Below, piece after piece: positions 19,047 through 26,712 of a stretch of DNA of 64,000 nt. The first letter of the stretch is position 1. Every line of letters starts with the position of its first letter. The notes under the pieces were generated by a model, which was not told the DNA's origin, made no database searches, and worked only from the letters and a program-made list of their open reading frames with translations. The stretch is from Aquamicrobium sp. (lineage in GTDB: Bacteria; Pseudomonadota; Alphaproteobacteria; Rhizobiales; Rhizobiaceae): the NCBI RefSeq assembly GCF_023954335.1, contig NZ_JAMLIE010000002.1:1-64000 (forward strand). The letters run 5' to 3'. Both the position numbers and the translations under genes were made by a program.

Positions 19047-19171
19047 ATCGGCATCTCCCAAGCCCCAACCCCAGCGATTACCGCCAGCAGCAGGAGCGCA
19101 AATCGAGTTGGTGTGAAGCGGGCGACTAGCGCCTCGCTGGTGAGGTAGAGGGCGCGGTCGAGCGGGTTCAT
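19043..19171 (-). CDS. 42-residue single-pass membrane peptide
   Basis: Minus-strand frame from ATG 19171: MNPLDRALYLTSEALVARF then the hydrophobic FALLLLAVIAGVGAW. It is fitted exactly between two genes with ATGA overlaps at both ends. Function unknown. Confidence 0.5.
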   Translation of the reverse strand: MNPLDRALYLTSEALVARFTPTRFALLLLAVIAGVGAWEMPI

Positions 19172-19491
19172 GACCACTGCCCCAGCGCTTCTTCACTGAA
19201 AGGGTGAGCGCTGTTCTCGGCCATATGATCGAGGCATAACCATTCGACGGAGCCATCAAGCCCACGCAGACCGTTCACAGCCTTTTCGCCGCATTGTGCG
19301 CAGTGCTTGAACTTCATCTCCGAAAGCCCATCATGGCGAGGCAGTGATCTGCGGTGAGCCTTGCCGTACGTCTGCTTGATGGCCTTGCAGGATTTCGAGC
19401 AGAACTTTGCCCATCCGCGCTTGCGGTCTGCCGTCCGCGCCTCAAAAGGCGAACCGCAACATTTGCATTTGTAGGTTGCGGTGGAAGCCAT
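19168..19491 (-). CDS. Two-zinc-ribbon protein
   Basis: 107 residues. The N-terminal CKCCGSPFEA...FCSKSCK and central CAQCGEKAV...CLDH form two candidate zinc sites, resembling a small DNA- or RNA-binding protein. It is part of the leftward early operon. Confidence 0.6.
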   Translation of the reverse strand: MASTATYKCKCCGSPFEARTADRKRGWAKFCSKSCKAIKQTYGKAHRRSLPRHDGLSEMKFKHCAQCGEKAVNGLRGLDGSVEWLCLDHMAENSAHPFSEEALGQWS

Positions 19492-19734
19492 CTACGCTTC
19501 CTCCTTGATTGCCATCGCCTGCTTGCGCGCCTTGCGGTTTTCGCGCTTGAGGCCGTGGCGGAACCATTCTCGGCCGATCATCTCGGCGCGGATTTCCGCA
19601 ATCTGTTCGTCGGTGAACCAGTCCAAGCCGCGCCAACGCGAGATGACCCGGTGCAATGCGGCGTCGAACGTGTTGCCGCCGCCGAGGGTGTATTCGTTGA
19701 GCTTGATCTGGTGCTCGTGGCGGGCGCGGGTCAT
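19492..19734 (-). CDS. Hypothetical early phage protein
   Basis: 80 residues, basic and helical (MTRARHEHQIKLNEYTLGG...). No recognised domain. Adjacent, non-overlapping stop and start with the zinc-ribbon gene. Confidence 0.55.
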   Translation of the reverse strand: MTRARHEHQIKLNEYTLGGGNTFDAALHRVISRWRGLDWFTDEQIAEIRAEMIGREWFRHGLKRENRKARKQAMAIKEEA

Positions 19735-19907
19735 GCCTCAAACTCCACACGCTGGATTTGCGTACGCACGCCGCTGTGCTTCTCCCGCACGTTCTGCCAA
19801 TAGTACCGTTCGGCGTTGATGGCGGTTTGGTGCGTGGGGTGAGCGGAGATGATCTCTCCGATGCTGTCGTCGTCATTCAGACAGACCAAGACAAACACGT
19901 CAGTCAT
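19731..19907 (-). CDS. 58-residue hypothetical protein
   Basis: Frame MTDVFVLVCLNDDDSIGEII, then NAERYYWQNVREKHSGVRT, ending VEFEA. It overlaps both neighbours by 4 bp or less. Alpha-beta, function unknown. Confidence 0.5.
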   Translation of the reverse strand: MTDVFVLVCLNDDDSIGEIISAHPTHQTAINAERYYWQNVREKHSGVRTQIQRVEFEA

Positions 19908-20023
19908 CACGCCGCCCCGACCAAAACGATTGCGATGATCGCGAACACGCCGAAGCCAACAACCATCTTGGCGAGGTCGGAGAGGAAGCCGGCGAGGCTG
20001 TCTATGAGAGGATCGCGGTTCAT
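19907..20023 (-). CDS. 38-residue membrane peptide
   Basis: MNRDPLIDSLAGFLSDLAKM followed by one hydrophobic helix (VVGFGVFAIIAIVLVGAA). It lies within the coupled operon. Second small membrane peptide of the early region. Confidence 0.45.
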   Translation of the reverse strand: MNRDPLIDSLAGFLSDLAKMVVGFGVFAIIAIVLVGAA

Positions 20024-20028
20024 GACGG

Positions 20029-20253
20029 TCACTCCGCGGCCATCAGCGTGTGCGAAAGCTCGTCGTCCAACTCATCCTCAAGAGGACGGGACCAGCCCTC
20101 GACAGCGTTCATTTCCGTCACACGGCACGACTTCCGGTGCGGGTGGTCGCGGAAGAAGTCGAACGCCTCGTGCTTGTCGGTGAAAACCTGGGCAGCGCCA
20201 GACCAGTCGTTCGGATCGAAGATGACGATCATGTCGCGGTCGTTCGGTGTCAT
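20029..20253 (-). CDS. Hypothetical early phage protein
   Basis: 74 residues, acidic (MTPNDRDMIVIFDPNDWSGA). The centre has an alternating strand and helix look, and the tail is LEDELDDELSH. Function unknown. Confidence 0.5.
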   Translation of the reverse strand: MTPNDRDMIVIFDPNDWSGAAQVFTDKHEAFDFFRDHPHRKSCRVTEMNAVEGWSRPLEDELDDELSHTLMAAE

Positions 20254-20306
20254 CTGTCTTATCCTCCATGCACCGGGGCTATCCGGTGGGGGTGGGTGGA
20301 AGGGGC

Positions 20307-20591
20307 TTAGGATGCGGGCGCGTTGTTGATGACGGCCCGCTCGGCGTAGATTTCCTCGATCACGTCCGCATCGTCGTCGGCGTGAAGGCCGCGCTCATGG
20401 GCAATCTCGGAAAGGGCGAGGTCTCGGGCAGTGATGCGCTTGGCGATCTCGACGCACTTTCGGTATTCAGCGAGCGCGACCGGGTAGGAAATCCGGTTCT
20501 CGACATAGAGGCGCATGAAGTCGCGATGATTGCTGGTCGTGCCGGCGGCGCGGATCGCGTCCAGTGCCTTCTGCCTCGTCATCTTGCTCAT
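20307..20591 (-). CDS. Hypothetical early phage protein
   Basis: 94 residues from the ATG at 20591 (MSKMTRQKALDAIRAAG), chosen because GGAGGAAGCG lies just upstream. The alternative ATG at 20603 has a poorer site. Helical, no known family. Confidence 0.55.
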   Translation of the reverse strand: MSKMTRQKALDAIRAAGTTSNHRDFMRLYVENRISYPVALAEYRKCVEIAKRITARDLALSEIAHERGLHADDDADVIEEIYAERAVINNAPAS

Positions 20592-20678
20592 CGCTTCCTC
20601 CATCCGTTTGGCTTTGGCCTCGCTGGCCTGCCGGGTAAGTGCTCGGGAAACCGGCGCGGACGCCGGAAACCGGAAGGC

Positions 20679-21008
20679 TCATGCGTTGAAGTAGTGAAAC
20701 CGACCCATCGGCTTGCGGTAGTTGAACCAGTCGTCGTGGGTCTCAAAGACCGCCAGCAGTGCGGTTCCCATCGCCGAGTTCGTCGTCGCGTATTCGGCGA
20801 TCCTGCCGTCGTCGAACTTGAAAACCCTGGTCCGGGCGTCATTGTCCCAAAACCGCGTCGAATGGCTGTAGGGCTTGTCGAAATCGACGCCGTTGGCGCG
20901 GAGGATTTCAAAGACCTCGCTGTCGCCCTTGAACGTAACGGGCTTGACGTTGTGCTTGGTCGTCGATGCGACGTAGCTGTTGTAGATCGCTTCCTGCTGC
21001 CCTGCCAT
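20679..21008 (-). CDS. First gene of the leftward (PL) operon
   Basis: 109 residues from ATG 21008 (MAGQQEAIYNSYVAS), preceded by GGAGGG. The upstream ATG at 21020 would place the ribosome site inside the gene. The middle (FKFDDGRIAEYATTNSAMG, HDDWFNYRKPMGRFHYF) is conserved-looking, function unknown. Being PL-proximal, it may act on early host takeover or antitermination. Confidence 0.6.
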   Translation of the reverse strand: MAGQQEAIYNSYVASTTKHNVKPVTFKGDSEVFEILRANGVDFDKPYSHSTRFWDNDARTRVFKFDDGRIAEYATTNSAMGTALLAVFETHDDWFNYRKPMGRFHYFNA

Positions 21009-21067
21009 TTTGCCCTCCATCTGGCTCAGCCGCCCCGTGGGGTGATTGGCTCATTGCCGTTTCGACA

Positions 21068-21124
21068 AGATGGATTATGGGAAACTCATACCACTATGTC
21101 AACAAGAAATATGGAAAAGTCATA
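21068..21124 (-). promoter_or_regulatory. PL promoter with two repressor operators
   Basis: On the minus strand TTGACA (21102-21097), 17 bp, CATAAT (21079-21074) forms a near-consensus sigma-70 promoter firing into the leftward operon. TATGAGTTTCCCATAA (21090-21075) covers the -10. A variant, TATGGAAAAGTCATA (21110-21124), lies upstream. The same promoter and operator arrangement recurs in mirror image at 22,807-22,848. Confidence 0.75.
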
Positions 21125-21179
21125 AAAAAGATTGCCTCGCGTCGAATCACGTGGCATGTTGAGGGTGCCGGAACGCAAG

Positions 21180-21390
21180 AAGCCCCCGCGCATGGCGAGG
21201 GCTTCGAGGTCAGTTCAGGGCTGTGATGCCGGCGACCCTCGGCAGGCGGCAGGTTTGATCTGTCGCCTGCCTTAGCCCTCCCTGTCTGGGGAGGACACAG
21301 GCCCCGACATGGGCCTTGCTGCGGGACTGTCACCGACCGCCCCGCAGCCGCCGCCAGATTAACCCCTGCAAGGGGAGAGTCGATAGGTGG
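21180..21390. ncRNA. Highly structured non-coding stretch
   Basis: Three strong stem-loops in 210 bp: AAGCCC...GGGCTT (21180-21206), GGCAGGCG (21241) with CGCCTGCC (21264-21271), and GCTGCGGG (21318) with CCCGCAGC (21341-21348). No supported gene overlaps them. It lies between the immunity-side terminator and PL, outside the PL transcript. A small RNA or protein-binding DNA region is possible, strand unknown. Confidence 0.35.
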
Positions 21391-21391
21391 C

Positions 21392-21422
21392 AAAAGAAAA
21401 GCCCCGGCTGTGAACCGGGGCT
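21392..21422 (-). terminator. Rho-independent terminator for leftward immunity transcript
   Basis: AGCCCCGG-(7 nt)-CCGGGGCT is a perfect 8-bp stem followed on the minus strand by TTTTCTTTTG. It is placed downstream of the repressor and protease genes, so it would end their transcript before PL. Confidence 0.75.
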
Positions 21423-21683
21423 GACAAGATCGAGCCGCGACCGGTGCAATTCCGGCTGGTGAAGCGGCAGGCGCGGGGTCGTAAGCCCGAAGGTGCTGCC
21501 AGAAACTATAGGGATGCGGGAAACCGAAAGGACCGCGCCAGCTCTACAGAGGCTCGTCCGAGTTTCAGAGCGGCAAACGACCTCCTGGCCTTTATTAGCT
21601 TCGGCTAATAGGGGGTAGGGGGGTCTTTGCCAGATACGAGGTCTGAACCGGTTTCAGAAGCTTGGAAAACAGTGAGGGCGACA

Positions 21684-21968
21684 ATGGGCGGATGGGAACT
21701 GGCTAACGAAGAAAGATGGAAAGCCGAAAGGCTTCAGGCGAACAATGACGCGCTACTGAATGAGGTCATCCGGCTTCGAAAAATGATCGAAGGTGTTATT
21801 GCCGGCGAGCTTATCCCCGATGGGCGGGGTCATCTGGTGTCCGTAAATACCAGCCATCCGCAACCGAATATCCAAAATCGAAAAGCGTCAAAATACGGCG
21901 ACCAAGGATCAGATCGCACATATGCCCATTCTGCCGCATCGGAGAGATTGAGAAACGTTCCTGTATAG
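21684..21968 (+). CDS. Possible small coiled-coil protein (uncertain)
   Basis: 94 codons from an ATG after GAGGGCGACA. The first 45 residues look coding (MGGWELANEERWKAERLQAN). The last 40 overlap the oppositely oriented protease gene and look like shadow. It may be a genuine short gene whose stop was displaced, or spurious. Confidence 0.3.
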   Translation: MGGWELANEERWKAERLQANNDALLNEVIRLRKMIEGVIAGELIPDGRGHLVSVNTSHPQPNIQNRKASKYGDQGSDRTYAHSAASERLRNVPV

Positions 21969-22263
21969 GAATCGTCGTATCGAGCGCCCCGATCAGAAGC
22001 CTTCCCTCGCAGATGTAAATCTCTTGAACGCCGCTGACAGTGTGCAAAGTATCCTTGCCGACAATCGGCAAGTTCAACCGCTGCCACACGCCATAATCAA
22101 TCGCATTTGGGAATGCGCCGGAATCCAGCATTCCGAGAAGGCCGCCCTCATATGTCTCGCTGGCTTCATGGTGCAGCGCGCATGTGATGCAGGGAGAGCA
22201 GTGCGGGTTGTCTGCATCCGGCGTCCCCGCCGCGCCGACAAGATAGACGGGTATATCCGTCAT
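21811..22263 (-). CDS. Retropepsin-like aspartic protease
   Basis: 150 residues from ATG 22263, which has GGAGG 8 bases upstream (the ATG at 22269 directly abuts it). The active-site region LLGMLDSGAFPNAIDYGV is the D-S/T-G-A motif. Residues near the end, CDLILGRRILTLFDFG, match the conserved hydrophobic-G-R/D-hydrophobic strand of the retropepsin fold. A single-domain pepsin of this type works as a dimer. It lies directly downstream of the phage repressor on the same strand, between it and a terminator. Confidence 0.65.
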   Translation of the reverse strand: MTDIPVYLVGAAGTPDADNPHCSPCITCALHHEASETYEGGLLGMLDSGAFPNAIDYGVWQRLNLPIVGKDTLHTVSGVQEIYICEGRLLIGALDTTIPIQERFSISPMRQNGHMCDLILGRRILTLFDFGYSVADGWYLRTPDDPAHRG

Positions 22264-22410
22264 CCCCATCCCCTCCCGTGGCTACGCCGATCCTGCCGAG
22301 ATTCCCCGCTACTCACAAGCCGAAACCATGTTCTCGCTTCGTTCTTGACTATCCGTTGCGGGCCATGGCCCTATTAGGGTTTCGGTGGGAGGATGGCATG
22401 AGGGAGAATT

Positions 22411-22782
22411 TCATTCGCTTGCTCCAGTGTCTTTCGAGCGAGGCTGCTGAGGACTTTCTTGCTCTCGGAAGGGCGCTGCAAGCTTGCGTAAAACATCAGC
22501 GTAGGACTCCTGCAAGTCCGGGGGAAGACTGTCAAAAATAGCCAGGATTTCCCGATGCTTTGTCGCGAGGTCAACCATTGGTCCAGTTCCGCGCATAAGC
22601 CATTCAAATCGGACCTTGAAGCGGCGAGCATAAAGCTCGCCCTTGTCCGCCCGAAAGCCCGAAGCTCCGTTTTCATGACCTGAATACGTACCGTAGGGCA
22701 CACCGATTGCTGCGGCGGCCTCGGTTGCGGTCTTGTAGCCGGCATGCTCGCGAGCGGCCACCAATCTCTCATGCAGTTCCAT
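22411..22782 (-). CDS. Phage repressor, XRE-type HTH
   Basis: 123 residues. The N-terminal HTH is MELHERLVAAREHAGYKTAT, AAAAIGVPYGTYSGHENGAS, then FRADKGELYARRFKVRFEWL. There is no S24/LexA-type peptidase domain. The C-terminus is a helical Pro/Gln-rich tail. It is divergently transcribed from the cro-like gene across two operators and is therefore the likely immunity repressor (CI analogue). Confidence 0.75.
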   Translation of the reverse strand: MELHERLVAAREHAGYKTATEAAAAIGVPYGTYSGHENGASGFRADKGELYARRFKVRFEWLMRGTGPMVDLATKHREILAIFDSLPPDLQESYADVLRKLAAPFREQESPQQPRSKDTGASE

Positions 22783-22806
22783 GGTTCTGATTTTGCCATA
22801 AACAGC

Positions 22807-22854
22807 TATGAGAAACTCATTGACAATGACCTATGAGTTTCCCATAATCATGAG
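22807..22854 (+). promoter_or_regulatory. PR promoter with operators, leaderless
   Basis: TTGACA (22820-22825), 17 bp, CATAAT (22843-22848) faces right. Operators TATGAGAAACTCAT (22807-22820) and TATGAGTTTCCCATA (22832-22846) flank and cover it. The -10 ends only 6 bp before the ATG at 22855, so transcription should start at or next to the first codon, giving a leaderless message. Confidence 0.75.
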
Positions 22855-23070
22855 ATGGAACAGGTAATCGACGTTAAGACGATCCGGGAAGACCTCGGGC
22901 TGACACAGGCTCAGTTCGGGCAACTCGTCGGTGTAGATCAAAGCACAGTCTCCAATTGGGAGAAGGGAGAAACCAGACCGCGCGGCCCTGCGATCAAGGT
23001 TATCGAAAGCGTGCGCTCTCGTCCCGACTTCCTCCCCCGACCCTCTCCCCAGCAGGAGAAGACGGCATGA
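22855..23070 (+). CDS. Cro-like HTH repressor
   Basis: 71 residues with a full XRE HTH: KTIREDLGLTQAQFGQLVGV, DQSTVSNWEKGETRPRGPAI. It is the first gene of the rightward operon, with no room for a Shine-Dalgarno leader. Its stop overlaps the next start. By position it is the lytic-side repressor (Cro analogue). Confidence 0.8.
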   Translation: MEQVIDVKTIREDLGLTQAQFGQLVGVDQSTVSNWEKGETRPRGPAIKVIESVRSRPDFLPRPSPQQEKTA

Positions 23071-23492
23071 CGCGCTACCATTCAGTTCGCCTGCGATTTG
23101 TCGACCGGCTTCATCGCATCATCGATGATGTTCGTAAGCAGGTCGCGAAGGTTCTGCGCCATGACCATGCTCATCCGGATACGGGAGCAGATGGTGGCTT
23201 CTGCCGGGTTTGCGGCGTCCGCCGTGAGGCTGGCGAAACTCAGGTACACGACGCCGAGATTGTGCCGGTGTTCCGTGACCAGATCAATGAAAAGGGGCTG
23301 AACGCCATCGTCGCGAATGTCGAACCGCCTGTCTCCTACGGCGAGTATCTTGCCGCTCTTGATAGCGACCTGCGCCGGAACTCCACCGTCTTCATCGGCC
23401 AAGATCATCCCTCCCTTCTGAACATGACTGCGGGAGAAATCATGCGCGCAGGCGGATCGGGAGTCCATCCCAACCCTGAGGAAGCAGCATGA
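23067..23492 (+). CDS. Hypothetical early rightward protein
   Basis: 141 residues from ATG 23067 (MTRYHSVRLRFVDRLHRII), coupled to cro by ATGA. A small zinc-like patch reads DGGFCRVCGVRREAGET. Function unknown. Confidence 0.6.
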   Translation: MTRYHSVRLRFVDRLHRIIDDVRKQVAKVLRHDHAHPDTGADGGFCRVCGVRREAGETQVHDAEIVPVFRDQINEKGLNAIVANVEPPVSYGEYLAALDSDLRRNSTVFIGQDHPSLLNMTAGEIMRAGGSGVHPNPEEAA

Positions 23493-23953
23493 TCCCCTCC
23501 ATCAGATACGAGGATTGCTGGCTTGTTGGCGACACGCTCATGAGCCGCAAAACCCTTGATCGCTATGATCTAGTATTCTCCCCGTCGAGCGAGCGCCCCG
23601 TTGAAGATCACTTCGATTGCGTTGATGGCGGGGGCATTCAGCTCTGCGTGACGCATATCGGCTTCAGCGGGCACGTCCGAGTTCTTGAATTTATCAATCA
23701 GATCGTCGCGCAACGCTTCGATCTCCCGACCCGCTACGTCCGGGTTGAGTACATAAATCCGGGCGATGGTCTTCTGAAGCGCGATCCTGAGAGCGCCCAC
23801 GACGCTTTCCAGTTCTTGCTCTCGTCCGGTCCCGTTCATTTCGTCATCCCCCGTTCTGTCTGGATTGAGTACCGCGCGAAACATGCCGCAGAAATGGTGC
23901 GGCGTGAAGAATGCTGGCGTTCTCCCGCCCCTCAAGAGAAGGGAGGCGAGTAG
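23489..23953 (+). CDS. Hypothetical early rightward protein
   Basis: 154 residues (MIPSIRYEDCWLVGDTLMSR). Alpha-beta with no recognised motif. Coupled to the previous gene by ATGA. Confidence 0.6.
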   Translation: MIPSIRYEDCWLVGDTLMSRKTLDRYDLVFSPSSERPVEDHFDCVDGGGIQLCVTHIGFSGHVRVLEFINQIVAQRFDLPTRYVRVEYINPGDGLLKRDPESAHDAFQFLLSSGPVHFVIPRSVWIEYRAKHAAEMVRREECWRSPAPQEKGGE

Positions 23954-23956
23954 CCC

Positions 23957-24223
23957 ATGACCCCGACAGAGAAACACCGCGAGGCAGGCCGCAAGCTTTG
24001 GGAAATCTGCCTCAACGACGGAACACCGGATGCTGGCGAATTGATCGCAATCGCCTTGGCCGACTTCGAGCGTGAAGGCATGAAGCGCGCGGCTGAGATA
24101 GCGCGAGAGCATATCTATTCCGCGTCTCAGTGGGGGCGCGTTGACGACGAACTCAAAGGCGGGAACCGGCGAGCGGAAGAAATGGCCGCCGCCATCTTCT
24201 CCGAAGCAGGGGAGAGCGAATAG
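23957..24223 (+). CDS. Hypothetical helical phage protein
   Basis: 88 residues (MTPTEKHREAGRKLWEICLN), helical throughout. It carries ALADFEREGMKRAAEIAREH, a motif common in small rhizobial phage proteins. Function unknown. Confidence 0.6.
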   Translation: MTPTEKHREAGRKLWEICLNDGTPDAGELIAIALADFEREGMKRAAEIAREHIYSASQWGRVDDELKGGNRRAEEMAAAIFSEAGESE

Positions 24224-24226
24224 GCC

Positions 24227-25024
24227 ATGACCGACCACGCCTCCCTTCTCCGCGAAGCTGCCACCGCCATCCGCCCGATGATCGAAGACGATATCGACAA
24301 GCGCGAAATATACGCTGCTTGGCGAAAGAAGTTCTCCGATGCCGGTCTGGACTGGATGGCGTTCAAGTCGCTCCAGAAGGCGCGCGTCGAGGATGACCGC
24401 GACGAGAGCGGCGACGGCAAGCGCGTTGCGAAGATCATGGATCGGCTGGATTGCACCGCCGCCTATGCGGAAATGCTCGGCTACGGCTCCGCGAAGATGA
24501 ACGAAAACAATTGTTTTTCTGTCAGCTACTCCGAAGCGAAGGGCAGGGGCATAGACGCCGCCTTCGTCAACTCGATCCTCGTTGGCGGCGAACTCACAGA
24601 CAACCAGGAACAGCCAGACGAGGACGACAGGTGCGACTACTGCGCCGACCGTGCGCCCGCTGGCGAATATTACCGCTGTCCGAAGTGCGATGCCGAATGG
24701 CCCGCCGAAGACGACGGCGAGCAGGACGACGTAGGGGCCACTGCGTCGTCCACCAATTCCGCAACCGCTCATAAGCCCGCTGGCGATCTGGCGGCAGATA
24801 AGCAAGGGGATAAGGATCGGGGTTCGTTCCCGGTCGGCGGCCCCGTCCATTCCAATTCGCCCGATGCCATCCCCCTTGGCGCGGCGAACAGCGCCGGGGG
24901 AGCCCCGTCCTCCTCTCCAGCTTCCCCGGCGCGCCATTCCGATGACATCGACCTGACGATACTCGCATTCCTGAGACGCGATGAAGGTCGCGGCTATCCG
25001 AAGCGCGAAGCGGGGGCTGTTTAG
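24227..25024 (+). CDS. Hypothetical protein with helical N-domain and zinc ribbon
   Basis: 265 residues. Residues 1-95 are helical (EIYAAWRKKFSDAGLDWMAF, DGKRVAKIMDRLDCTAAYAE), vaguely like GapR/DUF2312 DNA-binding helices. About 135-160 form a zinc ribbon (CDYCADRAP...YRCPKCDAEW). The rest is a disordered Ser/Pro/Ala tail. A DNA-associated role is a guess. Confidence 0.55.
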   Translation: MTDHASLLREAATAIRPMIEDDIDKREIYAAWRKKFSDAGLDWMAFKSLQKARVEDDRDESGDGKRVAKIMDRLDCTAAYAEMLGYGSAKMNENNCFSVSYSEAKGRGIDAAFVNSILVGGELTDNQEQPDEDDRCDYCADRAPAGEYYRCPKCDAEWPAEDDGEQDDVGATASSTNSATAHKPAGDLAADKQGDKDRGSFPVGGPVHSNSPDAIPLGAANSAGGAPSSSPASPARHSDDIDLTILAFLRRDEGRGYPKREAGAV

Positions 25025-25342
25025 ATGCGTGTCGGCCTTAAAGACAAGGTTCTCGCCTATCATCGCGCAAATCCGCTCGCGACCTCCGTAGAGATTGGCG
25101 CTGCGCTCGACTGCATGCCCGAATATGTCAGAGCGACTTTCCGCCGCAACGGCATAAGCCTTGCCCGAAGGACGGGCCGCAGAAAGTGCCGGCTGGTCCT
25201 CGATCATCATGTCGCGGACGCGCTGCGTCCAGACGCGGAGGCGCGTGGCGTAACTGTAGCCGAACTGTCTGCGCTGCTGCTCTCTAAAATCGCACGGGCC
25301 AGCCTCGTGCCCGCCGTGCTTGACGACAAGGTGTCGGCATGA
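25025..25342 (+). CDS. HTH DNA-binding protein
   Basis: 105 residues. The N-terminal half reads AYHRANPLATSVEIGAALDC, MPEYVRATFRRNGIS, a homeodomain-like HTH. The C-terminal half (VADALRPDAEARGVTVAELS) resembles a ribbon-helix-helix segment. Probably a regulator in the rightward operon. Confidence 0.6.
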   Translation: MRVGLKDKVLAYHRANPLATSVEIGAALDCMPEYVRATFRRNGISLARRTGRRKCRLVLDHHVADALRPDAEARGVTVAELSALLLSKIARASLVPAVLDDKVSA

Positions 25343-25344
25343 CG

Positions 25345-25647
25345 GCGGTTACAGTTCGCGGCGGCAACCTGAGCGCCAGAAGGCCGGGAGAGGCGACGAG
25401 GAAACAGCCCCTCCCGGCCGAGCGCCGGGGACGCGGCGCTATTCCGATCTTCAAACACGCGGGGCGTCGGTTCGCCGCTCGCGATCTTGTGGGTGATGCT
25501 GGTTACCGCGTCAGGGGCAGGCTGGGCATCACTGCTGCACGGGGGTGCAGAAGGACAAACCACGGACAGCCTGTCCCGATCAATTTCCTTGGCTCTGCGC
25601 GCGTCCAGCTTCGCCAAAAGTCTCACAGCCGCAGCGCCCAAACTTTC
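25345..25647 (-). CDS. Uncertain reading frame on either strand
   Basis: Between the HTH gene and 25,710 two opposite frames compete: a leftward one beginning MESLGAAAVRLLAKLDARRA and a rightward one (25,339-25,761) that is low-complexity and basic. The leftward frame looks slightly more protein-like. Neither has a domain or a convincing ribosome site. Confidence 0.25.
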
Positions 25648-25709
25648 CATTTCCTGACCTCCATCGGTCGATCCTTCCATAAAACGAAGGATAGACGAGA
25701 GGATCGGTC

Positions 25710-26120
25710 ATGTCGGACCCCGTTCGGGGCAAATCCGCCCCATTTGAGGACGAGTGCATGAGTACCGCAGCGCAGGAAGCGTTCAGCTACCTGAACGAGT
25801 TGCAGAAAGTCGAGTATCGCGGCTGGGGTGACACCGCCACTGCCGCGCGTGACAGGGTGGCGCGTAAAGCCGGGATCACACCGGCTCAAGCCGAGCGGGT
25901 TTGGAAGCGCTGGCAGTCGATGCGGACGGTCAATGGCGATGTCTATCGCGCGCTCCGCAATGCCTATGAGGCAGCCTGCATCAAAATTGAAAACGCTGCC
26001 GACGCCATGGAGCGGGAGGCGCAGGAAATCGAGGCATCCCATGCGGTTGATAAAGGCGCTGCGCCAACTCTGGCGCGCGTGGAGGAAGCGCCAGAAGGCG
26101 CGAAAAGGAGGACACAATGA
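25710..26120 (+). CDS. Hypothetical early rightward protein
   Basis: 136 residues. The HTH-like centre (TAARDRVARKAGITPAQAER, VWKRWQSMRTVNGDVYRAL) suggests DNA binding. ATG 25710 follows GAGAGGATCGG. ATG 25758 is an alternative start (MSTAAQEAFSYLNEL). Confidence 0.6.
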   Translation: MSDPVRGKSAPFEDECMSTAAQEAFSYLNELQKVEYRGWGDTATAARDRVARKAGITPAQAERVWKRWQSMRTVNGDVYRALRNAYEAACIKIENAADAMEREAQEIEASHAVDKGAAPTLARVEEAPEGAKRRTQ

Positions 26121-26482
26121 ACGCGATTGACATGAACCTGGAGCGGAAGCTGGCGACCGCGCTGGACGCGGAATTGAACGGCAAGGTGACGCCGTTCGCC
26201 ATGACGGACGCGGAGGCTGAGGCCGACCGGCTCGCGGGCGTCTACCGCCGTTCCATCGCCCGGCATGACCAGCGCATCAGCGACACGGTGCGCAGTCGGG
26301 AGGCCACCATCGCCAGCATCGAGGCGAACATGCAGGCCGAACGGGACAGGCATGACGCGGAAATGGCGCGGCTGTCGCGGGAGATTTTGGCATCGAAGGA
26401 TCATGCGGCACGGCAGATCGCCGCCGATAAGCGGCTGCGGGATTCCGCCGAACTGGCGCTGTCAAGGCTGGTGGCGGAATGA
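26117..26482 (+). CDS. Coiled-coil phage protein
   Basis: 121 residues, almost all charged helix (EATIASIEANMQAERDRHDA, EMARLSREILASKDHAARQ). Coupled at both ends by ATGA overlaps. Function unknown. Confidence 0.55.
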   Translation: MNAIDMNLERKLATALDAELNGKVTPFAMTDAEAEADRLAGVYRRSIARHDQRISDTVRSREATIASIEANMQAERDRHDAEMARLSREILASKDHAARQIAADKRLRDSAELALSRLVAE

Positions 26483-26712
26483 ACCGCGCCCCTCTCGATT
26501 ACGACGCGGCCGACGATGGAGTGCGATCATACTATGCCGCCATCGAGCACAAACGGCTTCGCGGTGATGACTACTACCTTCGCCAGCCCGACGATCCGGG
26601 TGTTGATGACGTGGAGCCTGCCGCCCGTCCTTTCAACTGGCGTCTGATAATCGCTCTCGCTGCAATCGAGGTGGCGGCTATCGGCGTGTTTACGTGGGTG
26701 GTGTGGAGATGA
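26479..26712 (+). CDS. Small C-tail-anchored membrane protein
   Basis: 77 residues. An acidic soluble part is followed by one hydrophobic helix at the end (LIIALAAIEVAAIGVFTWVV). Coupled to the methyltransferase gene by ATGA. Confidence 0.55.
   Translation: MNRAPLDYDAADDGVRSYYAAIEHKRLRGDDYYLRQPDDPGVDDVEPAARPFNWRLIIALAAIEVAAIGVFTWVVWR

Noticed and set aside
23570..25210. Leftward 546-codon open frame in the early region
   Set aside because: It lies opposite four well-supported coupled rightward genes and shows no protein family features.
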